Shown here: piece after piece, positions 1-8,149 of the stretch | How the letters are laid out: each line of letters opens with the position of its first letter | Numbering within the stretch: the first letter of the stretch is position 1 | Origin: CAHJXG01 sp964235485 | Lineage (GTDB): Bacteria; Pseudomonadota; Alphaproteobacteria; Acetobacterales; Acetobacteraceae | Reading direction: 5' to 3' | Length of the DNA: 64,000 nt | Assembly: GCA_964235485.1 (NCBI GenBank) | Contig: CAXSAZ010000010.1 | Coordinates: 62,001 to 126,000, forward strand | The notes under the pieces: model-generated | The model's input: the letters and a program-made list of their open reading frames with translations, nothing else | The model's database searches: none | What the model was told of the DNA's origin: nothing | Position numbers and translations under genes: made by a program

Positions 1-72
1 CACGGACAGGCTCACGCCGTGCACGACCTCGTTGGCGCTGAACCGGACGCGCAGGCCTTCGATGTCGATCAT
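1..72 (-). CDS. ABC transporter ATP-binding protein, oligopeptide type (N-terminal 24 codons only)
   Basis: Only the first 24 codons are inside the window, beginning MIDIEGLRVRFS and running off the left edge. The start ATG overlaps the stop of the preceding ATPase gene (ATGA), the usual coupling of the two ATPase subunits in Dpp/Opp-type operons. The position as fifth gene after SBP, two permeases and a first ATPase makes a DppF/OppF-like second ATPase the natural reading. The Walker motifs lie outside the window, so the family call rests on the N-terminal strand pattern and on context. Confidence 0.7.
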   Translation of the reverse strand, partial: MIDIEGLRVRFSANEVVHGVSLSV

Positions 73-899
73 GCGAGGAGCCACGCCGGGTCGCGGTGCA
101 TGACGGGCAGGCGCGCTTCGGGATGAGACAGCCGCGGTAGGCAGTCCAGCAGGCCGCGCGTGTAAGGGTGCCGGGCGTGGGCCAGCTCGCCGGCCCGTAG
201 CTCCTCGACCACGCGGCCAGCATACATCACTGCCACCCGGTCGCAGAAATGCCCGACCAGCGGCAGATCATGGCTGATTAGCAGCAGCCCCATGCCCCGG
301 CGGCTGACCAAATCCTCCATCAGCCGCAGAATTTCCGCCTGCACCGTGGCGTCCAGCGCGCTGGACGGCTCGTCGGCGATCAGCAGTTCGGGATCGGGCG
401 CCAGCATCATGGCGATCATCACTCGCTGCCCCATGCCGCCGGACAGCTCGTGGGGATAGGACCCAGCGACGCGGGCCGGGTCGCGGATGCGCACCTGGGC
501 CAACAGGTCCACCGCCGCCTGCCGCGCCAGCCGCTTGCTGCCGCCCTTGTGGGCGCGCCACGCTTCCGCCACCTGGTCGCCCGCGGTCATCACGGGGTTC
601 AGCGAGTATTTCGGGTCTTGCAGAATCAGCCCGGCCCGCTTGCCGCGGATCGCCCGCATCTGCTTCTCGCTCGCCGTGAGCACGTCCGTGCCGTCGAACG
701 CCAGCCGATCCGCCTGCACGCGGGCGTTGCCGGGCAGCAGGCGCAGCAGGGAACGGGCGGTCAGCGACTTGCCAGACCCGCTTTCGCCGACGATGCCGAG
801 CTTCTCGCGCCCGAGCGTCAGCGACACGCCGCGCACCGCCTCCGCCCAGCCGGAGGGCGTGGAAAAGGCGATGTGCAGGTTGTCGATCTCGACCAGCAT
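69..899 (-). CDS. Dipeptide/oligopeptide ABC transporter ATP-binding protein (DppD-like)
   Basis: A 276-residue ATPase that powers uptake through the two permeases encoded just upstream. Walker A GESGSGKS is at residues 38-45. The signature reads LSGGMGQRV, a small departure from the usual LSGGMRQRV. Walker B LLIADEPSSALD and the switch histidine region LLISHDLPL follow. The C-terminal stretch with YTRGLLDCLP is typical of the oligopeptide-transporter C-terminal extension. Start and stop overlap both neighbours by 1-3 bases, so the operon is translationally coupled. The substrate cannot be read from the ATPase. Confidence 0.92.
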   Translation of the reverse strand: MLVEIDNLHIAFSTPSGWAEAVRGVSLTLGREKLGIVGESGSGKSLTARSLLRLLPGNARVQADRLAFDGTDVLTASEKQMRAIRGKRAGLILQDPKYSLNPVMTAGDQVAEAWRAHKGGSKRLARQAAVDLLAQVRIRDPARVAGSYPHELSGGMGQRVMIAMMLAPDPELLIADEPSSALDATVQAEILRLMEDLVSRRGMGLLLISHDLPLVGHFCDRVAVMYAGRVVEELRAGELAHARHPYTRGLLDCLPRLSHPEARLPVMHRDPAWLLA

Positions 900-1798
900 C
901 ACGCCCCCTGCTTCGGATCGAGCACGTCCCGCAGGCCGTCGCCCAGCAGGTTGAAGGCGAGGCTGGCGACGAAGATGGCGAGGCCGGGGGCGGTCGGCAC
1001 CCACCATTGCTCCAGGATGAAGCGCCGGGCCGTGGCGATCATGGCGCCCCACTCCGGCGACGGCGGCTGCGCCCCCATGCCGAGAAAGCCCAGCCCGGCA
1101 GCGGTCAGGATGATGCTGCTCATGTCCAGCGTGACGCGCACGATGAGGCTCGGCAGGCACAAGGGCGCGATGTGGCGCAATACGATCCGCCCGGCGCCGG
1201 CGCCGGTCAGCCGCACCGCCGCGATGAAGTCGGTGCCGCGCAGGCCCAGCGTCTCGGCCCGGGCCAGCCGCGCGTAGGGCGGCCAAGCGGTGAGCGCGAT
1301 GGCGGCGACGGCGCTGGAAACGCCGGGCCGCAGGGCGGCGACGAAGGCGAGCGCCAGGATCAGCCGCGGGAAGGCCAGGAAGATATCCGTCACCCGCATC
1401 AGCAGCCGGTCCCAGATGCCCCCGGCATAGCCCGCAACGCAGCCGACCGCGAGGCCCAGCGGCGCCACCAGCACCACCACCGCCACCACCATGCCCAGCG
1501 TGATCCGCCCCCCATAAAGCAGGCGCGAGTACACGTCCCGCCCCAATTCGTCCGTGCCGAGCCAATGCGCAGCCGACGGCCGGGCCAAGCGATTGCCGAG
1601 GTCCTGCACGCCGGGATCGTAAGGCGCCAGCACCGGAGCCAGCAGCGACAGCACGATCAGCAGGAGGATGACGAGCAGGCCCGCCATGGCCAGCGGGTTG
1701 CGGCGGAACTGCAGCCACAGCCGGTAGCGCCGCCCCCAAGCGGCCTGCCCGCGGGACGCCGGGGCCTCGGTCAGCAGCCAGTCGCGGGTGACGATCAT
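899..1798 (-). CDS. Dipeptide/oligopeptide ABC transporter permease (DppC-like)
   Basis: A 299-residue inner-membrane permease of the binding-protein-dependent transport family. It has an N-terminal cytoplasmic segment with an FRRNPLAMAGL motif typical of the OppC N-terminal domain, then about six hydrophobic segments. The sequence LGTDELGRDVYSRLLYGGR matches the conserved DppC/OppC block, and the EAA loop lies around ARAETLGLRGTDFIAAVRL. The ATG overlaps the DppB stop (ATGA), and the stop overlaps the ATPase start. It should pair with DppB to form the channel. Confidence 0.93.
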   Translation of the reverse strand: MIVTRDWLLTEAPASRGQAAWGRRYRLWLQFRRNPLAMAGLLVILLLIVLSLLAPVLAPYDPGVQDLGNRLARPSAAHWLGTDELGRDVYSRLLYGGRITLGMVVAVVVLVAPLGLAVGCVAGYAGGIWDRLLMRVTDIFLAFPRLILALAFVAALRPGVSSAVAAIALTAWPPYARLARAETLGLRGTDFIAAVRLTGAGAGRIVLRHIAPLCLPSLIVRVTLDMSSIILTAAGLGFLGMGAQPPSPEWGAMIATARRFILEQWWVPTAPGLAIFVASLAFNLLGDGLRDVLDPKQGA

Positions 1799-2805
1799 CG
1801 TACGCGCGGGTCCAGCACCCGGTATAGGAGGTCGGACAACAGGTTCAGCATGACATAGGCCAGGCCCACCACCAGCGTCGCGCCCAGCACCGCGTTCATG
1901 TCGGCGTTGAGCAGGCTGCCGGTCAGGTATTGGCCGAGGCCCGGCCAACTGAAGATCGTCTCCGTCAGCACCGCCCCTTCCAGCAGCCCGGCATAGGTCA
2001 GCACGATCACCGTCAGCAGCCGCACCAGGATGTTGCCGAAAGCGTGCCGCCACACCACCGCGGCGGCGGACAGGCCCTTGGCCTTGGCGGTGATGACGAA
2101 CTCGCCGCCCAGGCTTTCCAGCATGAAGGCACGGGTCATGCGCGCGATGTAGGCCATGTTGGACAGGCCGAGCACCAAAGCAGGCAGCGCCAGTTGCTTG
2201 CAAGCGTCCCAGAACGCATCCCAGTCGCCGACCAACAACGAGTCCACCAACAGCAGCCCGGTCCGCTGGTCCACGGTGCCGTCGAACACCACGCTTTGCC
2301 GCCCCGGACCCGGCGCCCATTGCAGGGTCGCGTAGAACACCAAGAGCGCCAGCAGCGCCAGCACGAAAATCGGGATCGAGTGGCCGGACAGGCACACCAC
2401 CCGGATGGCCGTATCGACCCACCGGCCCTGCCGCACCGCCGCGTAAACGCCGAGCGGCACGCCCAGCAGCACCGAAACCAGCAGCGCCGCCGTGGCCAGC
2501 TCAAGCGTCGCCGGGAAGAACCGGGCGATGTCGGTGCCGACGCTGTTGCTGGTCATCACCGAGCGGCCGAAGTCGCCATGCGCAAGCTGCCCGACGTAGC
2601 GGACGAACTGCTCCGGCAACGGCTTGTCGAGGCCAAGCTCCAGCCGGGTGCGGGCCACCACGTCCTGCGGCGCGCGGTCGCCGACGATGGCGAGCACCGG
2701 ATCGATGGGCACCACCCGGCCGATCAGGAAGGTGATCAGGATCAGCCCGAACAGCGTGATCGGCACGCTGGCCAGGGCGGCGGCGAGCGCCCGGATGCGG
2801 CCCAC
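1795..2805 (-). CDS. Dipeptide/oligopeptide ABC transporter permease (DppB-like)
   Basis: A 336-residue permease with one N-terminal membrane span (PITLFGLILITFLIGRVVP), a periplasmic loop, and about five further spans. The FGRSV and ETIFSWPGLGQ motifs are standard for DppB/OppB. I chose the GTG at 2805 because the reading frame upstream of it lacks family similarity and this start gives the usual DppB beginning just before the first span. It lies 23 bases downstream of the SBP stop and overlaps dppC by 4 bases. Confidence 0.9.
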   Translation of the reverse strand: MGRIRALAAALASVPITLFGLILITFLIGRVVPIDPVLAIVGDRAPQDVVARTRLELGLDKPLPEQFVRYVGQLAHGDFGRSVMTSNSVGTDIARFFPATLELATAALLVSVLLGVPLGVYAAVRQGRWVDTAIRVVCLSGHSIPIFVLALLALLVFYATLQWAPGPGRQSVVFDGTVDQRTGLLLVDSLLVGDWDAFWDACKQLALPALVLGLSNMAYIARMTRAFMLESLGGEFVITAKAKGLSAAAVVWRHAFGNILVRLLTVIVLTYAGLLEGAVLTETIFSWPGLGQYLTGSLLNADMNAVLGATLVVGLAYVMLNLLSDLLYRVLDPRVR

Positions 2806-2828
2806 GCAGCGCGGCCCAAACGGCCCGG

Positions 2829-4424
2829 CTACGCCTTGCTCAGCCCGGCGTAGCTCGTGCGGTCCCCCACCAGCGCAAGCTGAAGGCCGGTCGTGGTCTT
2901 CTTCATCGCCGCGACCTCGATCTGCTGCCCGATGAACACGAAGGGGCTGCGCTCCTGGTGGTCGTGCTGCAAACGCTCGTACAGCGCCACGCGGCGGGCG
3001 GCGTCCGGCTCCTTGAGCGCCTCGATGGACCGGGCAGTGAACTCGTCGTCCTTCCAATGGCTGCGCCAGGCGATGGTACGGTTCACCGCCGCATCGCTGT
3101 CGTCGGTGTTGACGTTGAACGTTTCGGAATTGCTGTTCGGGTCCATGTAGTCGGATCCCCAAATCCCCATGGCGACCTGGTGCTGCCGGGCGCGGGTCTT
3201 GGTGATGACCTGGCGCTGCTCGCCGGCGATCAGCGTCGCCTTGATGCCCACCTCCGCCAGGTTCGCCTGGACCGCCTGCGCGATGTCGGCGTATGGCGCG
3301 ACCGAGTAATGGTCCAGCGTGATCTCGAAGCCGTTCGGCACCCCGGCCTCCGCCAGCAAGGCGCGGGCCTTGGCGATGTCCTTGCGGAACGGCAGATCGA
3401 TGAGGGCGCCGGGGAAGCCTCGGGGCAGGAACGCCTGGTGCGGCTCCCAGGCTTTGGGTGTGATGTTGGCCGCGATGCCCGTGTAGTCGATGGCCCACTT
3501 GAACGCTTGGCGCACGGGCACCTTGGACAGGATGGGATGGTTCTGGTTGAGCGCGAGGAAGTTGATGTAGGATTTCGGCGCGGCCATCAGGGTGTAGGCC
3601 GGGTCCTCCGTCAGCGCCGCCAACTGGTCGGGCGCAAGCGTCCGGGCCACGTCGATATCGCCGCGCTGCAAGCCCAGCAGTTGCGCCGACGTGTCCGGAC
3701 GGTGCTGCACGACCAGCCGCCGCAGCTTCGGCGGGGTGGCGGCGTTGGGGTTCGGCTCCAGCACCACGCTCTCGCTCGCGCGCCATTGTCGCAGTTGAAA
3801 CGGCCCCGACCCGGCGCTGTTGCCGCCCTTGAGCCAGCCGTTGCCCAGGTCGCCGCCGGACGCCTTGGCCATCACCGTCCTCTTGTCCACCACGCTGCCG
3901 ACCAGCGCCGACAGGCAATACAGCAGGAAACTCGGCGACCCCTTCTCGGCCAGGGTCAGCACCAGGGTGCGCTCGTCCGTCGCGCGGATGCGGTCGGCCG
4001 CGTTCTCCTTGGTGAAGCCGAACTGGTTGATGATGAAGGCCGGCGCCTTGTTGAGGATCACCGCGCGCTGCAGGGTGAAGGCCGCGTCCTCCGCTGTCAC
4101 TGGGTTGCCGGACGCGAACTTGCGCCCCCCGGCCATCTTGAAGGTGGTGGTCAGCCCGTCCTCGCTGGTGCTCCAGCTTTCCGCGAGGTCGCCCTTGATG
4201 ACGGTCGGGTCCTTGAGGTCCGGCAGGATCAGCCGGTCATACACGTTGCCCAGCACCTCCTGGCCGCTGAACTCGAAGGATTCCTGCGGGTCGAGGCTCA
4301 CGATGTCGTCGATCTGCCGGGCCATCACGATCACGTCGCGCGGCGTCGCGGCCCAAGCCGTGCCGGCATACGGGATCAGCGGGCTTGCGCCCAGGGCGCC
4401 AAGCAGGGTGCGGCGGTTCAGCAT
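2829..4424 (-). CDS. ABC transporter substrate-binding protein, family 5 (DppA-like), copy 1
   Basis: A 531-residue periplasmic binding protein of SBP family 5. The N-terminus MLNRRTLLGALG followed by GTAWA is a signal peptide with a twin-arginine-like start. The mature part begins ATPRDVIVMARQ. The block PQESFEFSGQEVLGNVYDRL and the later FKMAGGRKFASGNPVTAEDAAFTLQRA correspond to the conserved family 5 segments. It heads the dppBCDF-like operon. A second binding protein (5206-6792) is a clear paralogue, sharing the segments VILNK-P-FII-QFGFT and RIRATDERTLV almost residue for residue. The ligand is unknown, peptides or other small solutes being usual for the family. Confidence 0.93.
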   Translation of the reverse strand: MLNRRTLLGALGASPLIPYAGTAWAATPRDVIVMARQIDDIVSLDPQESFEFSGQEVLGNVYDRLILPDLKDPTVIKGDLAESWSTSEDGLTTTFKMAGGRKFASGNPVTAEDAAFTLQRAVILNKAPAFIINQFGFTKENAADRIRATDERTLVLTLAEKGSPSFLLYCLSALVGSVVDKRTVMAKASGGDLGNGWLKGGNSAGSGPFQLRQWRASESVVLEPNPNAATPPKLRRLVVQHRPDTSAQLLGLQRGDIDVARTLAPDQLAALTEDPAYTLMAAPKSYINFLALNQNHPILSKVPVRQAFKWAIDYTGIAANITPKAWEPHQAFLPRGFPGALIDLPFRKDIAKARALLAEAGVPNGFEITLDHYSVAPYADIAQAVQANLAEVGIKATLIAGEQRQVITKTRARQHQVAMGIWGSDYMDPNSNSETFNVNTDDSDAAVNRTIAWRSHWKDDEFTARSIEALKEPDAARRVALYERLQHDHQERSPFVFIGQQIEVAAMKKTTTGLQLALVGDRTSYAGLSKA

Positions 4425-4584
4425 GGTGCGGATTCCTCGATCTGGACGCAGGATAGCCAGCGCCTTCCCCCTTCGCAATTGGGGCATGGGCGTGTGGTGC
4501 GACGGTGGGGCGCTGGATGACGGCTTCTGAGCTTCGGGTGGCTGAGGGTCGCGGCGGGTGGTAGGCTCGGGGCAGGAGGGAAGG

Positions 4585-4992
4585 ATGGACGAGGACAAGG
4601 TGCTGGCGGCGATCACGTCGCTGCAAGGCGAGATGGTGGAAATGCGGGCAGACCTGCGCAGTGAAATGGTCGAGTTGCGGACGGGTCTGCGCAGTGAGAT
4701 AGGCGAGTTGCGGACAGATCTGCAGGGCAAGATGGCCGAGTTGCGGACAGACCTGCGAAGTGAGGTGACGGACCTGCGCGTCGCTGTGATGGGTAAGTTC
4801 GAGCAGGTGCAGAACGAGCTGACCGCGATCAGGAACGACTTGTCGGTCTCGAGTGCTGCCGCCATGCGCGCGGTGAAGCGCACGGACGCCGACCGCGAGG
4901 ATATGCGGGATTTGAACGAGTTGGTGACCAGCATTCTCGTGTCGCTGCGGGTCTTGCGAACGGAGGTTGATGAACTGAAGGGCCGCAAGTAG
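4585..4992 (+). CDS. Small coiled-coil protein with 11-residue repeats
   Basis: A 135-residue charged protein with no signal peptide or membrane span. Start ATG at 4585 is preceded by a strong AGGAGGGAAGG ribosome site. Residues 13-67 are five near-identical 11-residue units of the form L-R-S-E-M-V-E-L-R-T-D, a hendecad pattern expected to form a long right-handed or straight coiled coil. The C-terminal third (DREDMRDLNELVTSILVSLRVLRTEVDELKG) is also helical. Similar short repeat proteins are scattered through Proteobacteria, usually without known function. It is the only plus-strand gene in the first 12.9 kb and sits between two paralogous transporter operons. Function unknown. Confidence 0.72.
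   Translation: MDEDKVLAAITSLQGEMVEMRADLRSEMVELRTGLRSEIGELRTDLQGKMAELRTDLRSEVTDLRVAVMGKFEQVQNELTAIRNDLSVSSAAAMRAVKRTDADREDMRDLNELVTSILVSLRVLRTEVDELKGRK
4621..4785 (+). repeat. Five tandem 33-bp repeats encoding an 11-residue coiled-coil unit
   Basis: Within the coiled-coil gene, five consecutive 33-base units begin at 4621, 4654, 4687, 4720 and 4753. Each encodes L-x-x-x-[MIV]-x-[ED]-[LM]-R-x-x. Units share stretches such as gagttgcggacag at DNA level, so they probably arose by recent tandem duplication, and the number of units may vary between strains. Confidence 0.8.
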
Positions 4993-5205
4993 GCGCCGCG
5001 ATCCCTTGCGCGGCGGTCCGAGGGCTAAGCTCGAAACCGCGTTGGCGCCCGTGGACTTGCAGGCGGTGGGCACCGCGGCCAACAGCCCGTACCGCCAGCG
5101 CGGCCAGACTCGTGGGATCATCAACGCATGGAGGTTGAACGGTAACGGCGGAGGACGCCCAGAAGGGACCGGGCGGCCACGGATAACGCCGGGCCGCGGA
5201 TGCGG
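4993..5205. other. Intergenic region between coiled-coil gene and second binding protein
   Basis: A 213-base stretch between the convergent ends of the coiled-coil gene (plus) and the second SBP gene (minus). I find no convincing ORF, tRNA or strong terminator hairpin with a U-run. It is GC-rich like the rest. Confidence 0.5.
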
Positions 5206-6792
5206 CTACCCCTTCGCAATCGGCGCATAGGACGTGCGGTCCGACAATGGCCCCTGCCGGAAGCCGGACAGCGGGCGGCGGAGCGCCGCAATCCCGATCT
5301 CCTGCAGCATGATCGCGAACGGGCCGCGGGCCATCAGGTCGCGCTGCATCGCCTGGTACTCCGAGATGCGCTTCCCCGCATCCACCTCCTTGACCGCCGC
5401 CAGCGCCCGCGCCGTCAGGTCCGCGTCCGCCCAAGCGCAGTTCCAGGCGGAAGTGCGGTTGGTGGAGGCGTCGGAGTTGTCCGTGTTCACGCAAAACGTC
5501 TGCGCGTTGCTGTGGGGATCGAGGTAGTCGGACCCCCATAGCCATATCGCAAGCTCATGCTGCCGCGCCCGCACCTTGGTCAGCACCTGCCGCCCTTCCC
5601 CGGCCTGCAGGGTCAGCCGGATGCCGGCCTCCCGCATCTGCGCCTGCAGCGCCTGCGCGATCTCCGCCCGGGGCGAGCTGGACGCATGGTCGAAGGTGAG
5701 GTCGATCCCCTCGGGGAAGCCCGCGCCGGCCAGCAGGGCACGGGCGCGCGCCGGGTCGTAGCGGTAGGGCGCGTCGGTCAGGGCGGCGGGGAAGCCCACG
5801 GGCAGGAACGTCTGGTGCACGCGGTAGGTGTCGGCCGTCAGGTTGGCCTCGATGCCCCGGTAGTCGATGGCCCAGCGCAGCGCCTCTCGCACGTCGGGCT
5901 TCGCAAGCGCCGGGTGGCGGGTGTTCATGGACAGGAGCATGAGGCTCGCTTTCGGCTCCGACAGCACCTCGAAGCGCGGGTCGGCGCGGGCGGTCCGGAC
6001 CCCTTCCGGCAGCAGGTCGCGAGCGATGTCGGCGTCGCCACGCTGCAAGAGGAGGAGTTGCACCGCCGGGTCGGGGACGTGGCGGATGATCATGCGCTTG
6101 GCGCGCGGCGGCTGCGGGTAGGACGGGTTGGCGTCGAGCATCACGACCTCGCTGGCCCGCGCGCTGCGCAGCACCCACGGCCCCGACCCGGCGCTGTTGG
6201 TGCGCAGCCACGCATTGCCCAGGTCGCCATCCGCGGCATGGGACAGCGCCACGCGCTTCTCCACCACGCCGCCGACCGACGCCGACAAGCAGTACAACAG
6301 GAAGGTCGGCGCCTGCCGCTCCGCGATCTCGATCACGAGGGTCCGGTCGTCGGTGGCCCGGATGCGGGCGGCCACGTCGTCAGGGGTGAAGCCGAACTGC
6401 GCGATGATGAAGCCCGGCGATTTGTTCAGGATCACCGCGCGCTGCAAGCTCCACGCCGCGTCCTCCGCCGTGACCGGCGCGCCGCTGGCGAACTTGCGGT
6501 CGCCGCGCAGGCGGAAGGTCCAGGTCCGGCCGTCCTCGCTCGCGGACCAGCTTTCGGCCAGCATGGGGTTGATCCGCGTGGGGTCCTCGTCGTCGGGGCT
6601 GACGAGCTTGTCATACACGTTGCCGCAAATCTCGGAGCCGGAGTACTCGAAGCTTTCCTGCGGATCGAGGCTGATGATGTCGTCGATGCGCTTCGCCATC
6701 ACCACCGTGTCCCGGGGCGTGTCGGCCCAAGCGGGGCCGAAGGCGCTGGCCCAGATCAGCGGCGTGGCGAGCATGGATCGGCGGGTGGGCAT
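5206..6792 (-). CDS. ABC transporter substrate-binding protein, family 5 (DppA-like), copy 2
   Basis: A 528-residue periplasmic binding protein, paralogous to the one at 2829-4424. The signal peptide is MPTRRSMLATPLIWASAFG ending at AWA. The mature protein starts DTPRDTVVMAKRIDD and contains PQESFEYSGSEICGNVYDKL. I prefer ATG 6792, which has GGAG ten bases upstream and gives a normal signal peptide. A GTG at 6834 overlapping the ATPase stop would add 14 residues. It is the last gene of an operon whose permease and ATPase are of the nitrate/sulfonate/taurine type, which normally work with family 9-like or NMT1-like binding proteins. The partnership is therefore unusual. Confidence 0.92.
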   Translation of the reverse strand: MPTRRSMLATPLIWASAFGPAWADTPRDTVVMAKRIDDIISLDPQESFEYSGSEICGNVYDKLVSPDDEDPTRINPMLAESWSASEDGRTWTFRLRGDRKFASGAPVTAEDAAWSLQRAVILNKSPGFIIAQFGFTPDDVAARIRATDDRTLVIEIAERQAPTFLLYCLSASVGGVVEKRVALSHAADGDLGNAWLRTNSAGSGPWVLRSARASEVVMLDANPSYPQPPRAKRMIIRHVPDPAVQLLLLQRGDADIARDLLPEGVRTARADPRFEVLSEPKASLMLLSMNTRHPALAKPDVREALRWAIDYRGIEANLTADTYRVHQTFLPVGFPAALTDAPYRYDPARARALLAGAGFPEGIDLTFDHASSSPRAEIAQALQAQMREAGIRLTLQAGEGRQVLTKVRARQHELAIWLWGSDYLDPHSNAQTFCVNTDNSDASTNRTSAWNCAWADADLTARALAAVKEVDAGKRISEYQAMQRDLMARGPFAIMLQEIGIAALRRPLSGFRQGPLSDRTSYAPIAKG

Positions 6793-6830
6793 GGCAAGCT
6801 CCGGAGTGGGACGGGTCACGATGTGGTCAG

Positions 6831-8135
6831 TCACTCTTCCTCGTCCAGGAAGAATTGATCGGCCTCCTCGTCATACGAGTACAGCTCGGCATAGCGGCCC
6901 CAGTTGATGGCGGTGGACAGCGTTTCCTCCGCGTAATCCGGGGACATGAAGTCTTCCAGCTCGTCGCGGAAGCGCACGGCCGCGGCGCGGTGGTTCGGGC
7001 GCTCGTCCAGCACCCGGCGGATTTGCGCCACCAGCGGCACGTTGGCCCGCAGCGCCTCCCCGAAAATCTGCTTGCGCGCGTCCGTGTCAGCCTCCACGAA
7101 CACCCGGCCGCGGTCCAAGAGGCGCAGGTCGCCTTCCTCCAGCACGCCGAGGCCTAGAAGCTGCAGCGCCTCCCCCATCGGCAGCAGGTCGTCCAGCTCA
7201 AGCTGCAGCGATCCCGCCAACGCTGGCAGGTCGGCGCGTCCGCGGTAGGGCGGCGCCGCCACCGTCTCGACCAGGCCCGCGAGCAGGTTGGTGGAGACCG
7301 GGTGCAACTGCATCGCCATGGTGGGCAGCGGCGCGGCGGCGGTGCGCAGCGTCGGCGCGCGCCGGGTCATCAGCGCGTAGATGTCATCGACCATCTGCCG
7401 GAACGCCGGGTCGTGCCGGTTGCGCGGGTGCGGGAACGGCACGCGCAGCTCGCTCGCGACCCGGCCGGGGTTGGAGCTGAACACCAGGATGCGGTCGCAC
7501 ATCAGCACCGCTTCCTCGATGTTGTGCGTGACCATCAGCACGGATTTGACCGGCAGCTTGCCCTCGCTCCACAGGTCGATCAGGTCGGTGCGGAGCGTTT
7601 CCGCCGTCAGCACATCGAGCGCGCTGAACGGCTCGTCCATCAGCAGCAGATCCGGGTGCACCACAAGCGCGCGGGCCAGGCCGACGCGCTGCCGCATCCC
7701 GCCCGACAGCTCCTTGGGGTAGGCGCTCTCATAGCCGCCCAGTCCGATCAGGTCGATGGCGGCCTCCGCCCGCTCCTCGCGGTCCGCCCGCGGCACGCCC
7801 AGCGCTTCCAGCCCGAGTTCCACATTCTCCTGCACCGTGAGCCACGGGAACAGGGCGAAGCTTTGGAACACCATGGCGACGCCGGGCGCCGGGCCGTGCA
7901 GCGCCTGGCCGCGCCACAGCACCTCCCCGGAGGTGGGGGCCAGCAGGCCGGCGATGATGCGCAGCAGGGTCGATTTGCCGGACCCCGACCGGCCCAGCAA
8001 TCCCACGATCTCCCCGCTGCGCAGCGACACATCGACGTTGTCGAGCACCACGAGGTCGGCGTTGCTGTCCTTGTGGTAGGATTGGCGGACGCCGCGCACC
8101 TGCAGCAGGTCTTCGGCCGCGAGCGTCTGGTCCAT
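6831..8135 (-). CDS. Nitrate/sulfonate-type ABC transporter ATP-binding protein with C-terminal AAA-associated domain
   Basis: A 434-residue protein. Residues 10-250 are an ABC ATPase of the SsuB/TauB/NrtD group: Walker A GRSGSGKS at 48-55, Q-loop FQSFALFPW, signature LSGGMRQRVGLARAL, Walker B LLLMDEPFSALD and H-loop VTHNIEEAV. After about residue 290 comes the AAA-associated C-terminal domain (PF09821 type), ending in a very acidic tail (EEADQFFLDEEE). The start is 14 bases after the permease stop. It energises the double permease at 8150-9877. The C-terminal domain is assumed to be regulatory, but its role is not established. Confidence 0.92.
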   Translation of the reverse strand: MDQTLAAEDLLQVRGVRQSYHKDSNADLVVLDNVDVSLRSGEIVGLLGRSGSGKSTLLRIIAGLLAPTSGEVLWRGQALHGPAPGVAMVFQSFALFPWLTVQENVELGLEALGVPRADREERAEAAIDLIGLGGYESAYPKELSGGMRQRVGLARALVVHPDLLLMDEPFSALDVLTAETLRTDLIDLWSEGKLPVKSVLMVTHNIEEAVLMCDRILVFSSNPGRVASELRVPFPHPRNRHDPAFRQMVDDIYALMTRRAPTLRTAAAPLPTMAMQLHPVSTNLLAGLVETVAAPPYRGRADLPALAGSLQLELDDLLPMGEALQLLGLGVLEEGDLRLLDRGRVFVEADTDARKQIFGEALRANVPLVAQIRRVLDERPNHRAAAVRFRDELEDFMSPDYAEETLSTAINWGRYAELYSYDEEADQFFLDEEE

Positions 8136-8149
8136 GGGCAAGCTCCTGT

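Noticed and set aside
2958..4520. 520-codon plus-strand open frame opposite the first binding protein
   Set aside because: Shadow frame; the minus-strand SBP has signal peptide and family blocks throughout.
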